NCBI GenBank assembly: GCA_900753165.1
Contig: CAADYC010000075.1
Coordinates: forward strand, 1-12,417
Origin: Clostridia bacterium
GTDB taxonomy: Bacteria > Bacillota > Clostridia > TANB77 > CAG-508
DNA length: 12,417 nt
Direction: 5' to 3'
Positions 1 through 6,288 of this stretch are shown here, in pieces. Position numbers and translations under genes: made by a program. The first letter of the stretch is position 1. Each line of letters begins with the position of its first letter. The notes below the pieces were generated by a model. The model was not told the DNA's origin. It did no database searches and saw only the letters and a program-made list of their open reading frames with translations.

Positions 1-154
1 AAACGTTAAGTTAAGAAACAAAGTAATCGGAACTAAAATCCTGAAACAGATTCATCTATGTATTTTTGAGTGTGCTTTATAACAGTATTTAAGATGCTCA
101 AAACAATTTAATATGAATAAAACCAAATAAATTGGAAAAAATATAAAAAAGTAC
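1..154 (+). other. Non-coding leader, probable 23S-5S spacer
   Basis: No credible reading frame or ribosome site is seen here. A 7-bp inverted repeat, TTTTGAG (64-70) with CTCAAAA (97-103), resembles the processing stems often found between 23S and 5S rRNA in Firmicutes. Because 5S follows directly, I infer that the 23S gene ends upstream of the window. No recognisable 23S sequence is visible, so this is context only. Confidence 0.4.
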
Positions 155-183
155 TTGCAAAAAAGAATTATATATAGTATAAT
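155..183 (+). promoter_or_regulatory. Sigma-A-type promoter for 5S-tRNA-Asn
   Basis: A -35 box TTGCAA (155-160) is separated by exactly 17 nt from a consensus -10 box TATAAT (178-183). Transcription should start near 190, about 24 nt before the 5S gene. This would let 5S and the intron-bearing tRNA be made independently of any upstream 16S-23S transcript. Confidence 0.75.
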
Positions 184-213
184 TCAAAAGTACAAAAAAT
201 AAGTTATCAATTT

Positions 214-330
214 TCTGGTAATGATGACATTTAGGGTAATACCTGTTCCCATTCCGAACACAGAAGTCAAGCCTAAATGTGCCGAAAATACTTGCGGGTT
301 ACCCTGCTGGAAAGATAGGTTGTTGCCAGA
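214..330 (+). rRNA. rrf: 5S ribosomal RNA
   Basis: The 117-nt length is usual for bacterial 5S. The ends pair to form helix I: TCTGGTAA (214-221) with TTGCCAGA (323-330), allowing one G-U. The internal segment around 250-275, with CCATTCCGAACACAGAAGT, is the conserved 5S loop B/C region, and the 3' half carries the expected loop E/helix IV segment. It lies 12 nt upstream of tRNA-Asn, a common order at the end of Firmicute rRNA operons. Confidence 0.95.
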
Positions 331-342
331 TTTTATATATAT

Positions 343-652
343 TCCTCTTTAGCTCAGTTGGTAGAGCGCTCGGCTGTCGAGCAAGTCGCAAGACTAAAAA
401 GTTAGCAGCTCTATAAGGAAACTTATAGATGAAAAGGTGGCTAAGTCGGTGAAACTCTTAACAGGTAATGCTGAAGACAATACCGAGCAAGGCGAAAGCT
501 ATGTGTAGAGACTTTACACCACCTACCTAAATCGCAAGACATGGTAAAGAGAAAGTCCAGACTACAAATTATATTTTAAATATAATGCTAATGAAAATTA
601 GTGTGGTGCAGTAACCGATAGGTCGTTGGTTCGAGTCCAACAAGAGGAGCCA
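343..652 (+). tRNA. tRNA-Asn(GUU) split in the anticodon by a group I intron
   Basis: The exons are 343-377 and 612-652. Acceptor TCCTCTT (343-349) pairs with AAGAGGA (642-648), followed by discriminator G649 and an encoded CCA (650-652). The D-stem is GCTC/GAGC and the T-stem GTTGG/CCAAC around TTCGAGT. Joining the exons restores the loop CTGTTAA, anticodon GTT = Asn, with the stem CTCGG/CCGAT. The intron sits between U35 and U36. If the intron is ignored, the 5' exon runs into GTCGAG and looks like a GUC (Asp) anticodon, which is wrong because the 3' half would then be missing. One oddity is that the mature anticodon stem has a C27-U43 mismatch, where A-U is usual in this tRNA. It is co-transcribed with 5S and followed by a terminator. 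Confidence 0.92.
378..611 (+). ncRNA. Group I intron in the tRNA-Asn anticodon loop
   Basis: This is a 234-nt intron with no open frame. P1 is 5'-exon GGCTGT (372-377) pairing with guide GCAGCT (405-410), with the diagnostic U-G wobble at the 5' splice site (T377 with G405). P10 is GTTA (401-404) pairing with 3'-exon TAAC (612-615), which fixes both boundaries. P2 is CTATAAG/CTTATAG (411-428) closed by a GAAA tetraloop. The core R segment around 503-519 contains AGAGACTTT and the S segment around 546-558 contains AAAGTCC; GACTTT (510-515) and AAAGTC (552-557) form P7. CTAAT-GAAA-ATTAG (588-601) is P9-like. The intron ends in the obligatory omega-G (G611). The core resembles tRNA introns of subgroup IC3 such as that of Azoarcus; this assignment is from memory. 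It should self-splice using a guanosine cofactor. Confidence 0.9.
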
Positions 653-660
653 ATAAATAA

Positions 661-695
661 AAAGCTTTGTAAAGTAACATTTACAAGGCTTTTTT
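661..695 (+). terminator. Terminator of the 5S-tRNA-Asn unit
   Basis: The stem is AAAGC-T-TTGTAAA with TTTACAA-G-GCTTT (one T-G pair) around the loop GTAACA, followed by six T residues. It starts 9 nt after the tRNA CCA end. A nearly identical copy occurs at 6903-6937. Confidence 0.9.
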
Positions 696-760
696 GCTAT
701 TCATAAAAAATCAATGAATACTCGCATTATACAAAAACTAAAGATAAAAGTCAATATCAA

Positions 761-790
761 AATAGAAACCAAAAATAGAAACCAAAAATA
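761..790 (+). repeat. 13-bp tandem repeat, 2.3 copies
   Basis: The unit AATAGAAACCAAA occurs at 761-773 and 774-786, followed by a partial AATA. It lies in the leader upstream of the HNH gene. The matching stretch of copy B (around 7003-7020) is degenerate and lacks it, so this looks like a local expansion or slippage product. Confidence 0.85.
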
Positions 791-800
791 AAAAAATCAA

Positions 801-857
801 AATTTTAACAATGTTCGCTATTAAAATGTAATAATTTATTATATAATTATAACATCA
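801..857 (+). promoter_or_regulatory. Conserved leader and probable promoter of the HNH gene
   Basis: The 26 bases at 801-826, containing AACAATGTTCGCTATT, are identical to 7030-7055 in copy B, while flanking bases have diverged. A TATAAT at 842-847 inside a conserved TTATATAATTATAACATC stretch is a likely -10 box, but no good -35 box sits 16-18 nt upstream. The conservation suggests a promoter or operator shared by both copies. Confidence 0.5.
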
Positions 858-870
858 AGGATGTGAAAAT

Positions 871-1263
871 ATGATAAAAATATGTGAAATATGCGAAAAT
901 AAATTTGAAACAAAAAGTGTTACAAGAATTTATTGTTATGACTGTAGTGGTGAATCAACAAGGCTAGATAATGAGACAAGAAAGCACCAAAAAACTATAT
1001 TAAGAAATAATATGAAAAAGCAAGCAGTAAAATTATTAGGAGGAAAATGCTGCATATGTGGATACGATAAATGTATAGATGCATTAGAATTTCACCACAA
1101 AGATCCAAGTATCAAAGAATTTAAGCTAGGTTCAGGAAATACTATGTCATGGAAAGAATATAAATCAGAAGCATTAAAATGTATGCTAGTATGTTCAAAT
1201 TGCCATAAAGAAATACATTATAAATTAGGATATATATATAATAGAGAGGAAAAATATGTATAA
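871..1263 (+). CDS. Small HNH endonuclease-like protein
   Basis: A 130-residue soluble protein. The N-terminus has a zinc-knuckle pattern, C5-x2-C8 and C22-x2-C25. The C-terminal half is an HNH fold: C60/C63, the histidine pair in EFHHKDP (H75, H76), then C108-S-N-C111-H and H116. In this family the first cysteine pair and C108/C111 hold structural zinc, and the His-Asn-His residues bind the metal that cuts DNA. AAGG at 857-860 is an acceptable ribosome site for the ATG at 871. It ends 8 nt inside the next gene, so the two are translationally coupled. It lies about 220 nt downstream of the intron-bearing tRNA but outside the intron. A broken copy lies at 7100-7287. A role in DNA mobility is likely; the target is unknown. 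Such small HNH proteins also occur in phage and restriction settings. Confidence 0.8.
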   Translation: MIKICEICENKFETKSVTRIYCYDCSGESTRLDNETRKHQKTILRNNMKKQAVKLLGGKCCICGYDKCIDALEFHHKDPSIKEFKLGSGNTMSWKEYKSEALKCMLVCSNCHKEIHYKLGYIYNREEKYV

Positions 1264-2041
1264 TATTTACGAAGAATTAAATAAAATAACTGAATACATA
1301 GAAGAACATATATTAGATAAAATAACAATTACAGAACTAGCACATCTAGTAGGTCTAAATGGAAACACATTAAAAAGTATATTTAGTTGTCTAACAGGAA
1401 TAACAATAAATGAATATATAAGATTACGTAGATTAAGTCTTTCTGTTACAGATATATTAAATGGAGAAACTATAACAAATGTCTCATATAAATATCTATA
1501 TAACTCGCCATCAAGTTATAATAGAGCATTTAAAAAATTTGAAGGAATCACACCAAAAGACATAAAAAAATCTAAAAATAAACTAAAACTATTTAATAAA
1601 ATTACATTTAAAGAAAACATAAAAAATTATAATATACATTATCAAATATACAAAAATAGAGAATTTAAGTTATATTATATTTCAAAAAAAGTCAACTATA
1701 ACAATAGAATCAAAGAAATACCAGAATTTTGGAAAGAAGTAAAACAAAAATATCCGGAGTTTATCAAAAATAAAAGATATGGATTTTTAGAAAAATATAA
1801 TAACGAAACATACTATTATTGTTTACTAGAAAATAAATTTGATAATTCTAATATTAAAAATATAAAAAAATGCAATTATTTTGCTATTAAAACAACAAGT
1901 TTTGAATCAAAAGACATAATAGAAAACATAAATAAAGGAATAAAAGAATATATAAAATCATTAAATTATCAATTATTAAAATTACCAATTATAGAAGAAT
2001 ATTATAAAGATTTTGTAGAAATATTAATACCAATTACTTGA
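1256..2041 (+). CDS. AraC-type regulator with GyrI-like effector domain
   Basis: A 261-residue protein. Residues 1-100 form an AraC/XylS DNA-binding domain with two helix-turn-helix units: ITITELAHLVGL followed by the recognition region, then ISYKYLYNSPSSYNRAFKKF-type sequence and the closing GITPKDI motif (the exact start of the second unit is NVSYKYLY). Residues from about 120 to the end are lysine- and tyrosine-rich and match in size and position a GyrI-like small-molecule-binding domain; that part is weaker. This order (DNA-binding domain first) is that of Rob/BmrR-like drug sensors. Its ATG overlaps the end of the HNH gene, with AGAGAGGA just upstream as ribosome site. The ABC exporter downstream is a plausible target, but a terminator separates them. 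Confidence 0.75.
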   Translation: MYNIYEELNKITEYIEEHILDKITITELAHLVGLNGNTLKSIFSCLTGITINEYIRLRRLSLSVTDILNGETITNVSYKYLYNSPSSYNRAFKKFEGITPKDIKKSKNKLKLFNKITFKENIKNYNIHYQIYKNREFKLYYISKKVNYNNRIKEIPEFWKEVKQKYPEFIKNKRYGFLEKYNNETYYYCLLENKFDNSNIKNIKKCNYFAIKTTSFESKDIIENINKGIKEYIKSLNYQLLKLPIIEEYYKDFVEILIPIT

Positions 2042-2073
2042 TATTTTTAGATACTAAAATATCAAGTTTTTTT
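2036..2073 (+). terminator. Terminator after the AraC-type gene
   Basis: A perfect 12-bp stem, ACTTGATATTTT (2036-2047) with AAAATATCAAGT (2056-2067), is followed by a run of T. The left arm overlaps the stop codon of the regulator. Confidence 0.9.
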
Positions 2074-2082
2074 ATGCTTTTT

Positions 2083-2112
2083 TTGAGATAATTTGTTAAA
2101 GAAATCTAATAA
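2083..2112 (+). promoter_or_regulatory. Possible promoter of the ABC exporter
   Basis: TTGAGA (2083-2088), an 18-nt gap and TAATAA (2107-2112) make a weak sigma-A-like promoter directly after the previous terminator and upstream of the AGGAG ribosome site (2120-2124). The match to consensus is modest in very AT-rich DNA. Confidence 0.35.
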
Positions 2113-2138
2113 AATAAAAAGGAGAGAAACAAGTTATT

Positions 2139-3860
2139 ATGAACAAAAGCAAAAATATTATTAAAGATTATTATAATTTAATAGAAAGTGATAAAAATAA
2201 GCTAATACCATATTATTTTATTTATTTTCTTAATATCATTATAGAATTAATCATACCAATATATATTGCAAAAATAACAGAATCATTAACAAATTCATTG
2301 ATTATAGTGGCACTTGCTAGTATTATAAATTATTCTATTTTAAAAATATTGAACAACTTGTTGGGATATGCTGACAAATATATATACCAAAGATTTTTTA
2401 GAGATAATTATATAACAATCTATAAAAAAATTGTAAAAAAGATATATAATTTTGATGAAGAGCATAAAAAGAAAATATCAACAGGCAAAATTATAAATAG
2501 TTTGACAAGCGATATTGTAAATATTGGAGAAATGGCAGATAATTTTTTAAAAGCAACACTAAATATTTTAAAAAGTATAGTAGTAATAATTTATTTTTTT
2601 AGAATTAATATATTTTTAGCATTAATTATAATTGGAGTAGATGTAATTTATATTATAAGAAGTAATTGTTTAAATAACAAAAGTGTTAAATATTTAAAAG
2701 AACAAAAGAAAGAAAACGACCAATTAATAGGATTAATAAATCAAACATTACTAGGACTAAAAGATATTCAAACCTTAAATATTACAAATACAATGGATGA
2801 TAAATACAATTACATATATAAAGATTGGAAAAAAGCATATGATAATAGAAAAAAATACGAGAGATATAGACAAAATATTTTGAAATGCTTTTTAATAATA
2901 ATTAAATCAATAGTTTATTTTACATGTGTATATTTAATGATAAATAATAAAATTACTATAGGTATAATATTAATAATAATTTCATATTTTGACTCTTTAT
3001 TTTCAGCAAGTGAAAATATTATGGATGCAAGCCAATCAATAAAAGACCAAAATATATCAGTAAATAGAATAAAAGAAATATTAGAGTACAATACTATAAA
3101 AGAAAAAAATTTAAAAGAAATAAAAAATATAAAAGGAATTATTGAATTTAAAAATATAGATTTTTCATATAGTAATGAAAAATTATTACAAAATTTAAAT
3201 TTTATAATTAGACCCAATAGAATAACAGCAATAACCGGAACAAATGGAACTGGGAAAACAACAATTGTAGATTTAATATTAAGATTACATTCACCAACAA
3301 AAGGAGAAATTTTGCTTGATAATATTAATGTCAAAGAAATTGACAAAAATTCATACTTAAAAGAAATATCGGTATTAAATCAAGAATCATATTTATTTAA
3401 TTTAAGCATAAGAGAAAACTTTAATTTGGTAGAAAACGATATAAAAAAACAAGAGGAAATGTGTAAATTAACAGGAATAGATAAATTTATAAAAACATTA
3501 CCAAAAGGATATGATACAATTATAGATGAAAATTCTCATAATATATCTGGTGGTCAAAAAAGATTACTTTCTTTAACAAGAACATTACTTAAAGATGCCA
3601 AGATATTAATATTTGATGAAGCTACATCTTCGTTAGATACAGATAAGATTCAAAATATTATAAATTTTTTTAATGAACTAAAGAAAAATCATACAGTTAT
3701 TGTAATAACCCATAAAAAAGAAATAGAGAATATAGCTGATGAGGTAATTACAATATATGATGGAAAAGTTAAAATAAAAATTCCTCGGATCATCTATATA
3801 AGAAAATGTAGTGTTACAATTGATGTGAAACAAAGACATATATACATTATGTTAGTGTAA
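2139..3860 (+). CDS. ABC exporter half-transporter (membrane domain fused to ATPase)
   Basis: A 573-residue membrane protein. Residues 1 to about 310 form the transmembrane domain with several clear hydrophobic segments (about 25-75, 140-175, 245-290). The ATPase domain has Walker A GTNGTGKTT at 367-375, Q-loop LNQES, signature SGGQ at 470-473, Walker B ILIFDEAT with D493/E494, D-loop SLD, and switch His525, so it should be active. As a half-transporter it would work as a dimer exporting drugs, peptides or lipids; the substrate cannot be told. The AGGAG site lies 14 nt from the ATG, rather far. Family homology ends near residue 547 (YDGKVK). The last ~26 codons, starting at CCTCGG, look unrelated and no terminator follows directly, so the original 3' end may have been replaced. 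The neighbouring drug-sensor-like AraC regulator suggests efflux. Confidence 0.85.
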   Translation: MNKSKNIIKDYYNLIESDKNKLIPYYFIYFLNIIIELIIPIYIAKITESLTNSLIIVALASIINYSILKILNNLLGYADKYIYQRFFRDNYITIYKKIVKKIYNFDEEHKKKISTGKIINSLTSDIVNIGEMADNFLKATLNILKSIVVIIYFFRINIFLALIIIGVDVIYIIRSNCLNNKSVKYLKEQKKENDQLIGLINQTLLGLKDIQTLNITNTMDDKYNYIYKDWKKAYDNRKKYERYRQNILKCFLIIIKSIVYFTCVYLMINNKITIGIILIIISYFDSLFSASENIMDASQSIKDQNISVNRIKEILEYNTIKEKNLKEIKNIKGIIEFKNIDFSYSNEKLLQNLNFIIRPNRITAITGTNGTGKTTIVDLILRLHSPTKGEILLDNINVKEIDKNSYLKEISVLNQESYLFNLSIRENFNLVENDIKKQEEMCKLTGIDKFIKTLPKGYDTIIDENSHNISGGQKRLLSLTRTLLKDAKILIFDEATSSLDTDKIQNIINFFNELKKNHTVIVITHKKEIENIADEVITIYDGKVKIKIPRIIYIRKCSVTIDVKQRHIYIMLV

Positions 3861-3875
3861 AATTTTAAATTTGTA

Positions 3876-3903
3876 TTGCATTTTAGCAAAAATATGATAT
3901 ACT
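3876..3903 (+). promoter_or_regulatory. Promoter of the small RNA at about 3910-4030
   Basis: TTGCAT (3876-3881), a 16-nt spacer and TATACT (3898-3903), with an extended -10 TG at 3895-3896. The start would be near 3910, directly before the first hairpin of the RNA. Confidence 0.65.
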
Positions 3904-3909
3904 TTAATA

Positions 3910-4030
3910 AATTGATTGATATCTGTATCAATCGTCAAGAGAGCCGAAAAAGTTGTAGATATCTACGCCAACGGCACCATGAAAGTAAAACCTTGTAATT
4001 GTTGATTACCAATAGTTACAAGGTCTTTTT
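3910..4030 (+). ncRNA. Unidentified structured RNA (sRNA or riboswitch-like leader)
   Basis: This is a compact unit of about 120 nt between a promoter and a terminator. Hairpin 1 has GATTGATA (3914-3921) pairing with TATCAATC (3926-3933) around TCTG. Hairpin 2 has GCC (3943-3945) with GGC (3973-3975), then GTTG (3952-3955) with CAAC (3969-3972) and TAG with CTA inside, leaving a purine-rich bulge GAAAAA on one side and CGC on the other. Hairpin 3 is the terminator. The central part is richer in G and C than its surroundings, which is typical of functional RNA here. No small ORF with a ribosome site is present. I compared it by eye with common riboswitch classes (TPP, glycine, c-di-GMP, preQ1, fluoride, PyrR, T-box) and recognise none. 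It could be a trans-acting sRNA, or an attenuator for the gene at 4165, although that gene has its own promoter. Confidence 0.55.
3990..4030 (+). terminator. Terminator of the structured RNA
   Basis: ACCTTGTAA (3990-3998) pairs with TTACAAGGT (4016-4024), extended by TTG/CAA inside, and is followed by a T-rich run to 4030. Confidence 0.85.
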
Positions 4031-4040
4031 ATTTTCATAA

Positions 4041-4075
4041 AATAGCAGGTAAAACTATCTGCTATTAATATTTTT
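4041..4075 (+). terminator. Second hairpin, weak terminator-like
   Basis: A perfect 8-bp stem, AATAGCAG (4041-4048) with CTGCTATT (4059-4066), is followed by AATATTTTT. It could be a back-up terminator for the upstream RNA; the T-run is interrupted. Confidence 0.5.
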
Positions 4076-4081
4076 AAACAA

Positions 4082-4110
4082 TTGTATCTATATTGATTTT
4101 ATGATATAAA
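4082..4110 (+). promoter_or_regulatory. Promoter of the acetyltransferase operon
   Basis: TTGTAT (4082-4087), a 17-nt spacer and TATAAA (4105-4110), with an extended -10 TG at 4102-4103. Transcription would start near 4117, just before the palindrome at 4124-4150. Confidence 0.7.
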
Positions 4111-4123
4111 TAAGAAAAATATG

Positions 4124-4150
4124 AAATTTGCAACATCATGTTGTAAATTT
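4124..4150 (+). promoter_or_regulatory. 27-bp palindrome, probable operator or RNA hairpin
   Basis: Two 13-base arms around a central C4137: AAATTTGCAACAT (4124-4136) and ATGTTGTAAATTT (4138-4150), with a single mismatch that would be a G-U pair in RNA. It begins a few bases after the predicted transcription start and ends where the AGGAGG ribosome site (4151-4156) begins. It could be a repressor operator or a hairpin next to the ribosome site. Confidence 0.75.
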
Positions 4151-4164
4151 AGGAGGTATATAAC

Positions 4165-4980
4165 ATGGATTTAGAATTGATAAAAAAATTAAATCATTTT
4201 AATATATATGCTAATTTAGGATTTCAATTTGATGGAATAGATAAATTTGAAAAATATAGTATAGCGTATCATAACAAAATTAAAGACTATTGGTATAATT
4301 TTATTACAGATATAAAAGCAGAAAGTAAAGAAGAATTTGATAAAATTGTATTAGATGCAAGTAACAAGATTAAAGCAAGAAATAGAGAAGTGGCTATTGC
4401 TATATTACCATATATGGAAGAAATTTATGACAATCGCGAAATATTTTTTGATAATAGCTATGAATTAGTTTCAAAAGAAGTATGGCAAATTTTCGATAAT
4501 TTCGAAGAGATAGATAACATTAAAACTAATTGCTCTTTAAATGTAAAATTAGAGAAGACGACAGATATGAAATTATATAGTGAAGAAATGATAAAAGCAT
4601 ATCAAACAGGAGATAAAGATGATCCTTATGGAGATTTAGATTCAATCTATAAAGAAGTTTACGAAAATTATAAAAAGCAAGAAAATGGATATACAGATGA
4701 ATTTTATTTTGATAAGGAAAATGATGAAATAGTAGGTATTACAAGTGGTGTATATGATAGCGAAATTTATGGAATATATGGATTAGCAGTAAAAAGAGCT
4801 TTTAGATATAAGGGTATTGGAAAAGAAATTATAAAACAACAATTACAAATGTGCAAAGATAAAAAGCAAAAATTAGCATTTTTACAAACAGAAGAGGGAT
4901 ACTATCCAGCAAATACATATAGAAAATTAGGGTTTAAAGATGTGTGTACAGAATATTATTATATAAAAAGAGATGTGTAG
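4165..4980 (+). CDS. GNAT family N-acetyltransferase
   Basis: A 271-residue cytosolic protein. The C-terminal part, about residues 125-271, is a GNAT domain. Motif A, with the acetyl-CoA pyrophosphate-binding loop, is IYGLAVKRAFRYKGIGKEII; the R-x-x-G-x-G pattern is R214, G217, G219. It is followed by a typical final segment NTYRKLGFKDV. The N-terminal 120 residues are charged, mostly helical-looking and unfamiliar, so the acceptor cannot be predicted. AGGAGG at 4151-4156 lies 8 nt before the ATG, an ideal spacing. It is the first gene of an apparent four-gene operon; the next ribosome site overlaps its end and the next start is 12 nt on. The palindrome directly upstream suggests tight control. 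Confidence 0.8.
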   Translation: MDLELIKKLNHFNIYANLGFQFDGIDKFEKYSIAYHNKIKDYWYNFITDIKAESKEEFDKIVLDASNKIKARNREVAIAILPYMEEIYDNREIFFDNSYELVSKEVWQIFDNFEEIDNIKTNCSLNVKLEKTTDMKLYSEEMIKAYQTGDKDDPYGDLDSIYKEVYENYKKQENGYTDEFYFDKENDEIVGITSGVYDSEIYGIYGLAVKRAFRYKGIGKEIIKQQLQMCKDKKQKLAFLQTEEGYYPANTYRKLGFKDVCTEYYYIKRDV

Positions 4981-4992
4981 AGGAGGTAAGAG

Positions 4993-5541
4993 ATGAATTT
5001 ATTTATAAGTGCAAGTAATAGAAAACACAATAGTTATAACTTATTGAGCAAACTAATAAGTGAAAATGATATTTTTCTTTCATTAGCAGATTTGGATATT
5101 AAATATTGCATAGGATGTAATGTATGTCAAAAGAATGAAGAGAATCAATGTGTATTAAAAGATGATATGAATTAAATTTATGATGCAATTAGTAAATGTG
5201 ATTATATTATAATAATGTCACCAATTTATATGAATCAAATAACAGGTATTTTAAAGAATGTATTGGATAGATTTAATCCTTATTGTGCTAGTGAAAACTT
5301 GAAAGACAAGAAGATATATTTAATTACTGTTGGTCAAATGAGTGAAGAAGAACAGTATGAGATATGTAATTCAATTGATAATTGGTTTAAGAGTATATCA
5401 GAGTTCTTATATTTTGATTTTGAATATCTTTATAATTTCACAAGTGGAGATATATTAGAAATAGATAGTATAGAAAAAATGTATAAAAAAAGCAAATTGG
5501 ATAGTATTATAGAGAATATAAAAAATAAAATAAATAATTAG
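4993..5541 (+). pseudogene. NAD(P)H-dependent FMN reductase-like flavoprotein, split by one TAA
   Basis: One continuous frame of 183 codons interrupted only by TAA at 5173-5175 (codon 61). Before the stop is a flavodoxin-like start (LFISASNRKHNSYNLL, the phosphate-binding loop region) and the cysteine motif YCIGCNVC-x7-C followed by KDDM. After it, in the same frame, are IYDAI, CDYIIIMSPIYMNQITG and LKNVLDR, all expected in order in NADPH-dependent FMN reductases/iron-sulfur flavoproteins. An intact relative would have E, K or Q at the stop position, each one base from TAA. A good AGGAGG site lies at 4981-4986, 6 nt before the ATG. The fragments might still be made as two pieces, but no ribosome site precedes the ATG at 5215. 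A sequencing error or a recent point mutation are both possible. Confidence 0.85.
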
Positions 5542-5555
5542 ATTGGAGGAAAAGA

Positions 5556-6286
5556 ATGAACAAGGTTGCATTAGTTACTGGTAGCTCAAGAGGAATAGGT
5601 AAAGCAATAGTAGAAGATTTCGCTAAAAAGGGTATAATATTGTTATAAATTATATAAAAGAAAATGAGGAATCGGAAAATTTGAAACAGGAGTTAGAAAA
5701 AGAATATGAAATAAAAGCACTATGTATTAAGGCAGATGTTTCAAACGAGAATGAAGTTAAAGATATGATAAGAAATATTATAAATGAATTTGGAAAGATA
5801 GATGTACTGGTAAATAATGCTGGTATTGCTATTGATAAAGAATTTGAAGATAGAACTGTAGAAGATTGGAAAAAAACTCTAAATGTAAATTTAATTGCAC
5901 CATTTATTGTAAGTAAATATGTTGGAAAAGAAATGTTAAAAAGTAAAAGTGGTAAAATAATAAATATATCTAGTACTAATGGAATAGATGCATTTTTTCC
6001 AACAAGTATAGATTATGATGCTTCAAAAGCAGGCTTAATTAATTTAACTCATAATTTAGCAATTCAATTTGCACCATATATAAATGTAAATTGTGTTGCA
6101 CCAGGTTGGGTAAATACAGATATGAATAAAGATTTGCCTAAAGAATTAGTTGAAGAAGAAACTAATAGAATTTATAAAAAAAGATTTGCAGAACCAAGTG
6201 AAATAGCAAAAGTAGTTACATTTTTAGCTAGTGATGATGCAGATTTTATAAATGATGAAATAATAAAAGTTGATGGAGGTTATTAA
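5556..6286 (+). pseudogene. SDR oxidoreductase (FabG-like), one-base frameshift
   Basis: The ATG at 5556, after the AGGA of TTGGAGGAAA, starts MNKVALVTGSSRGIGKA, the Rossmann cofactor loop TGxxxGIG. After AAGGGT (about 5629-5634) the frame runs into TAA; inserting a single T there restores GYNIVINYIKEN and continues to 6286. The restored product has about 243 residues, normal for FabG-like reductases, with NNAG (about residue 87), catalytic Ser near 140, Tyr154 and Lys158 in YDASK, PGWVNTDM and the closing VDGGY. It would reduce a ketone or beta-ketoacyl group with NAD(P)H. A remaining in-frame start at TTG 5681 would lack the cofactor loop, so the present gene should be inactive. It lies 14 nt after another broken gene in the same operon. 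Confidence 0.9.
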
Positions 6287-6288
6287 AA

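Larger units (their letters stand above)
645..1157 (+). repeat. Long direct repeat, copy A (tRNA tail, terminator, HNH)
   Basis: This block is clearly homologous to 6888-7284. It starts in the last bases of tRNA-Asn (AGGAGCCAATAAATAA in both copies), runs through the terminator, the non-coding leader and the first two thirds of the HNH gene, and stops around codon 95. Copy A carries the intact gene. The two copies differ by scattered substitutions and indels, so the duplication is not very recent. Confidence 0.9.

Noticed and set aside
343..390. tRNA-Asp with a GUC anticodon
   Set aside because: GUC appears only if the intron is read through; the matching 3' half follows at 612 and restores GUU (Asn).
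378..611. Homing endonuclease encoded within the intron
   Set aside because: The 234-nt intron is almost entirely structural RNA and holds no open frame; the HNH gene is outside it.
804..820. LexA (SOS) box
   Set aside because: CGAACATTGTT on the minus strand has only one half matching the Firmicute CGAAC-N4-GTTCG consensus.
2915..3346. Minus-strand open frame inside the ABC exporter
   Set aside because: It lies fully within the coding region of a well-supported gene, has no ribosome site and no recognisable domain.
5681..6286. SDR-like protein starting at TTG 5681 as a separate gene
   Set aside because: It has no ribosome site and lacks the cofactor loop, which is found upstream in the other frame; it is the rear part of a frameshifted gene.
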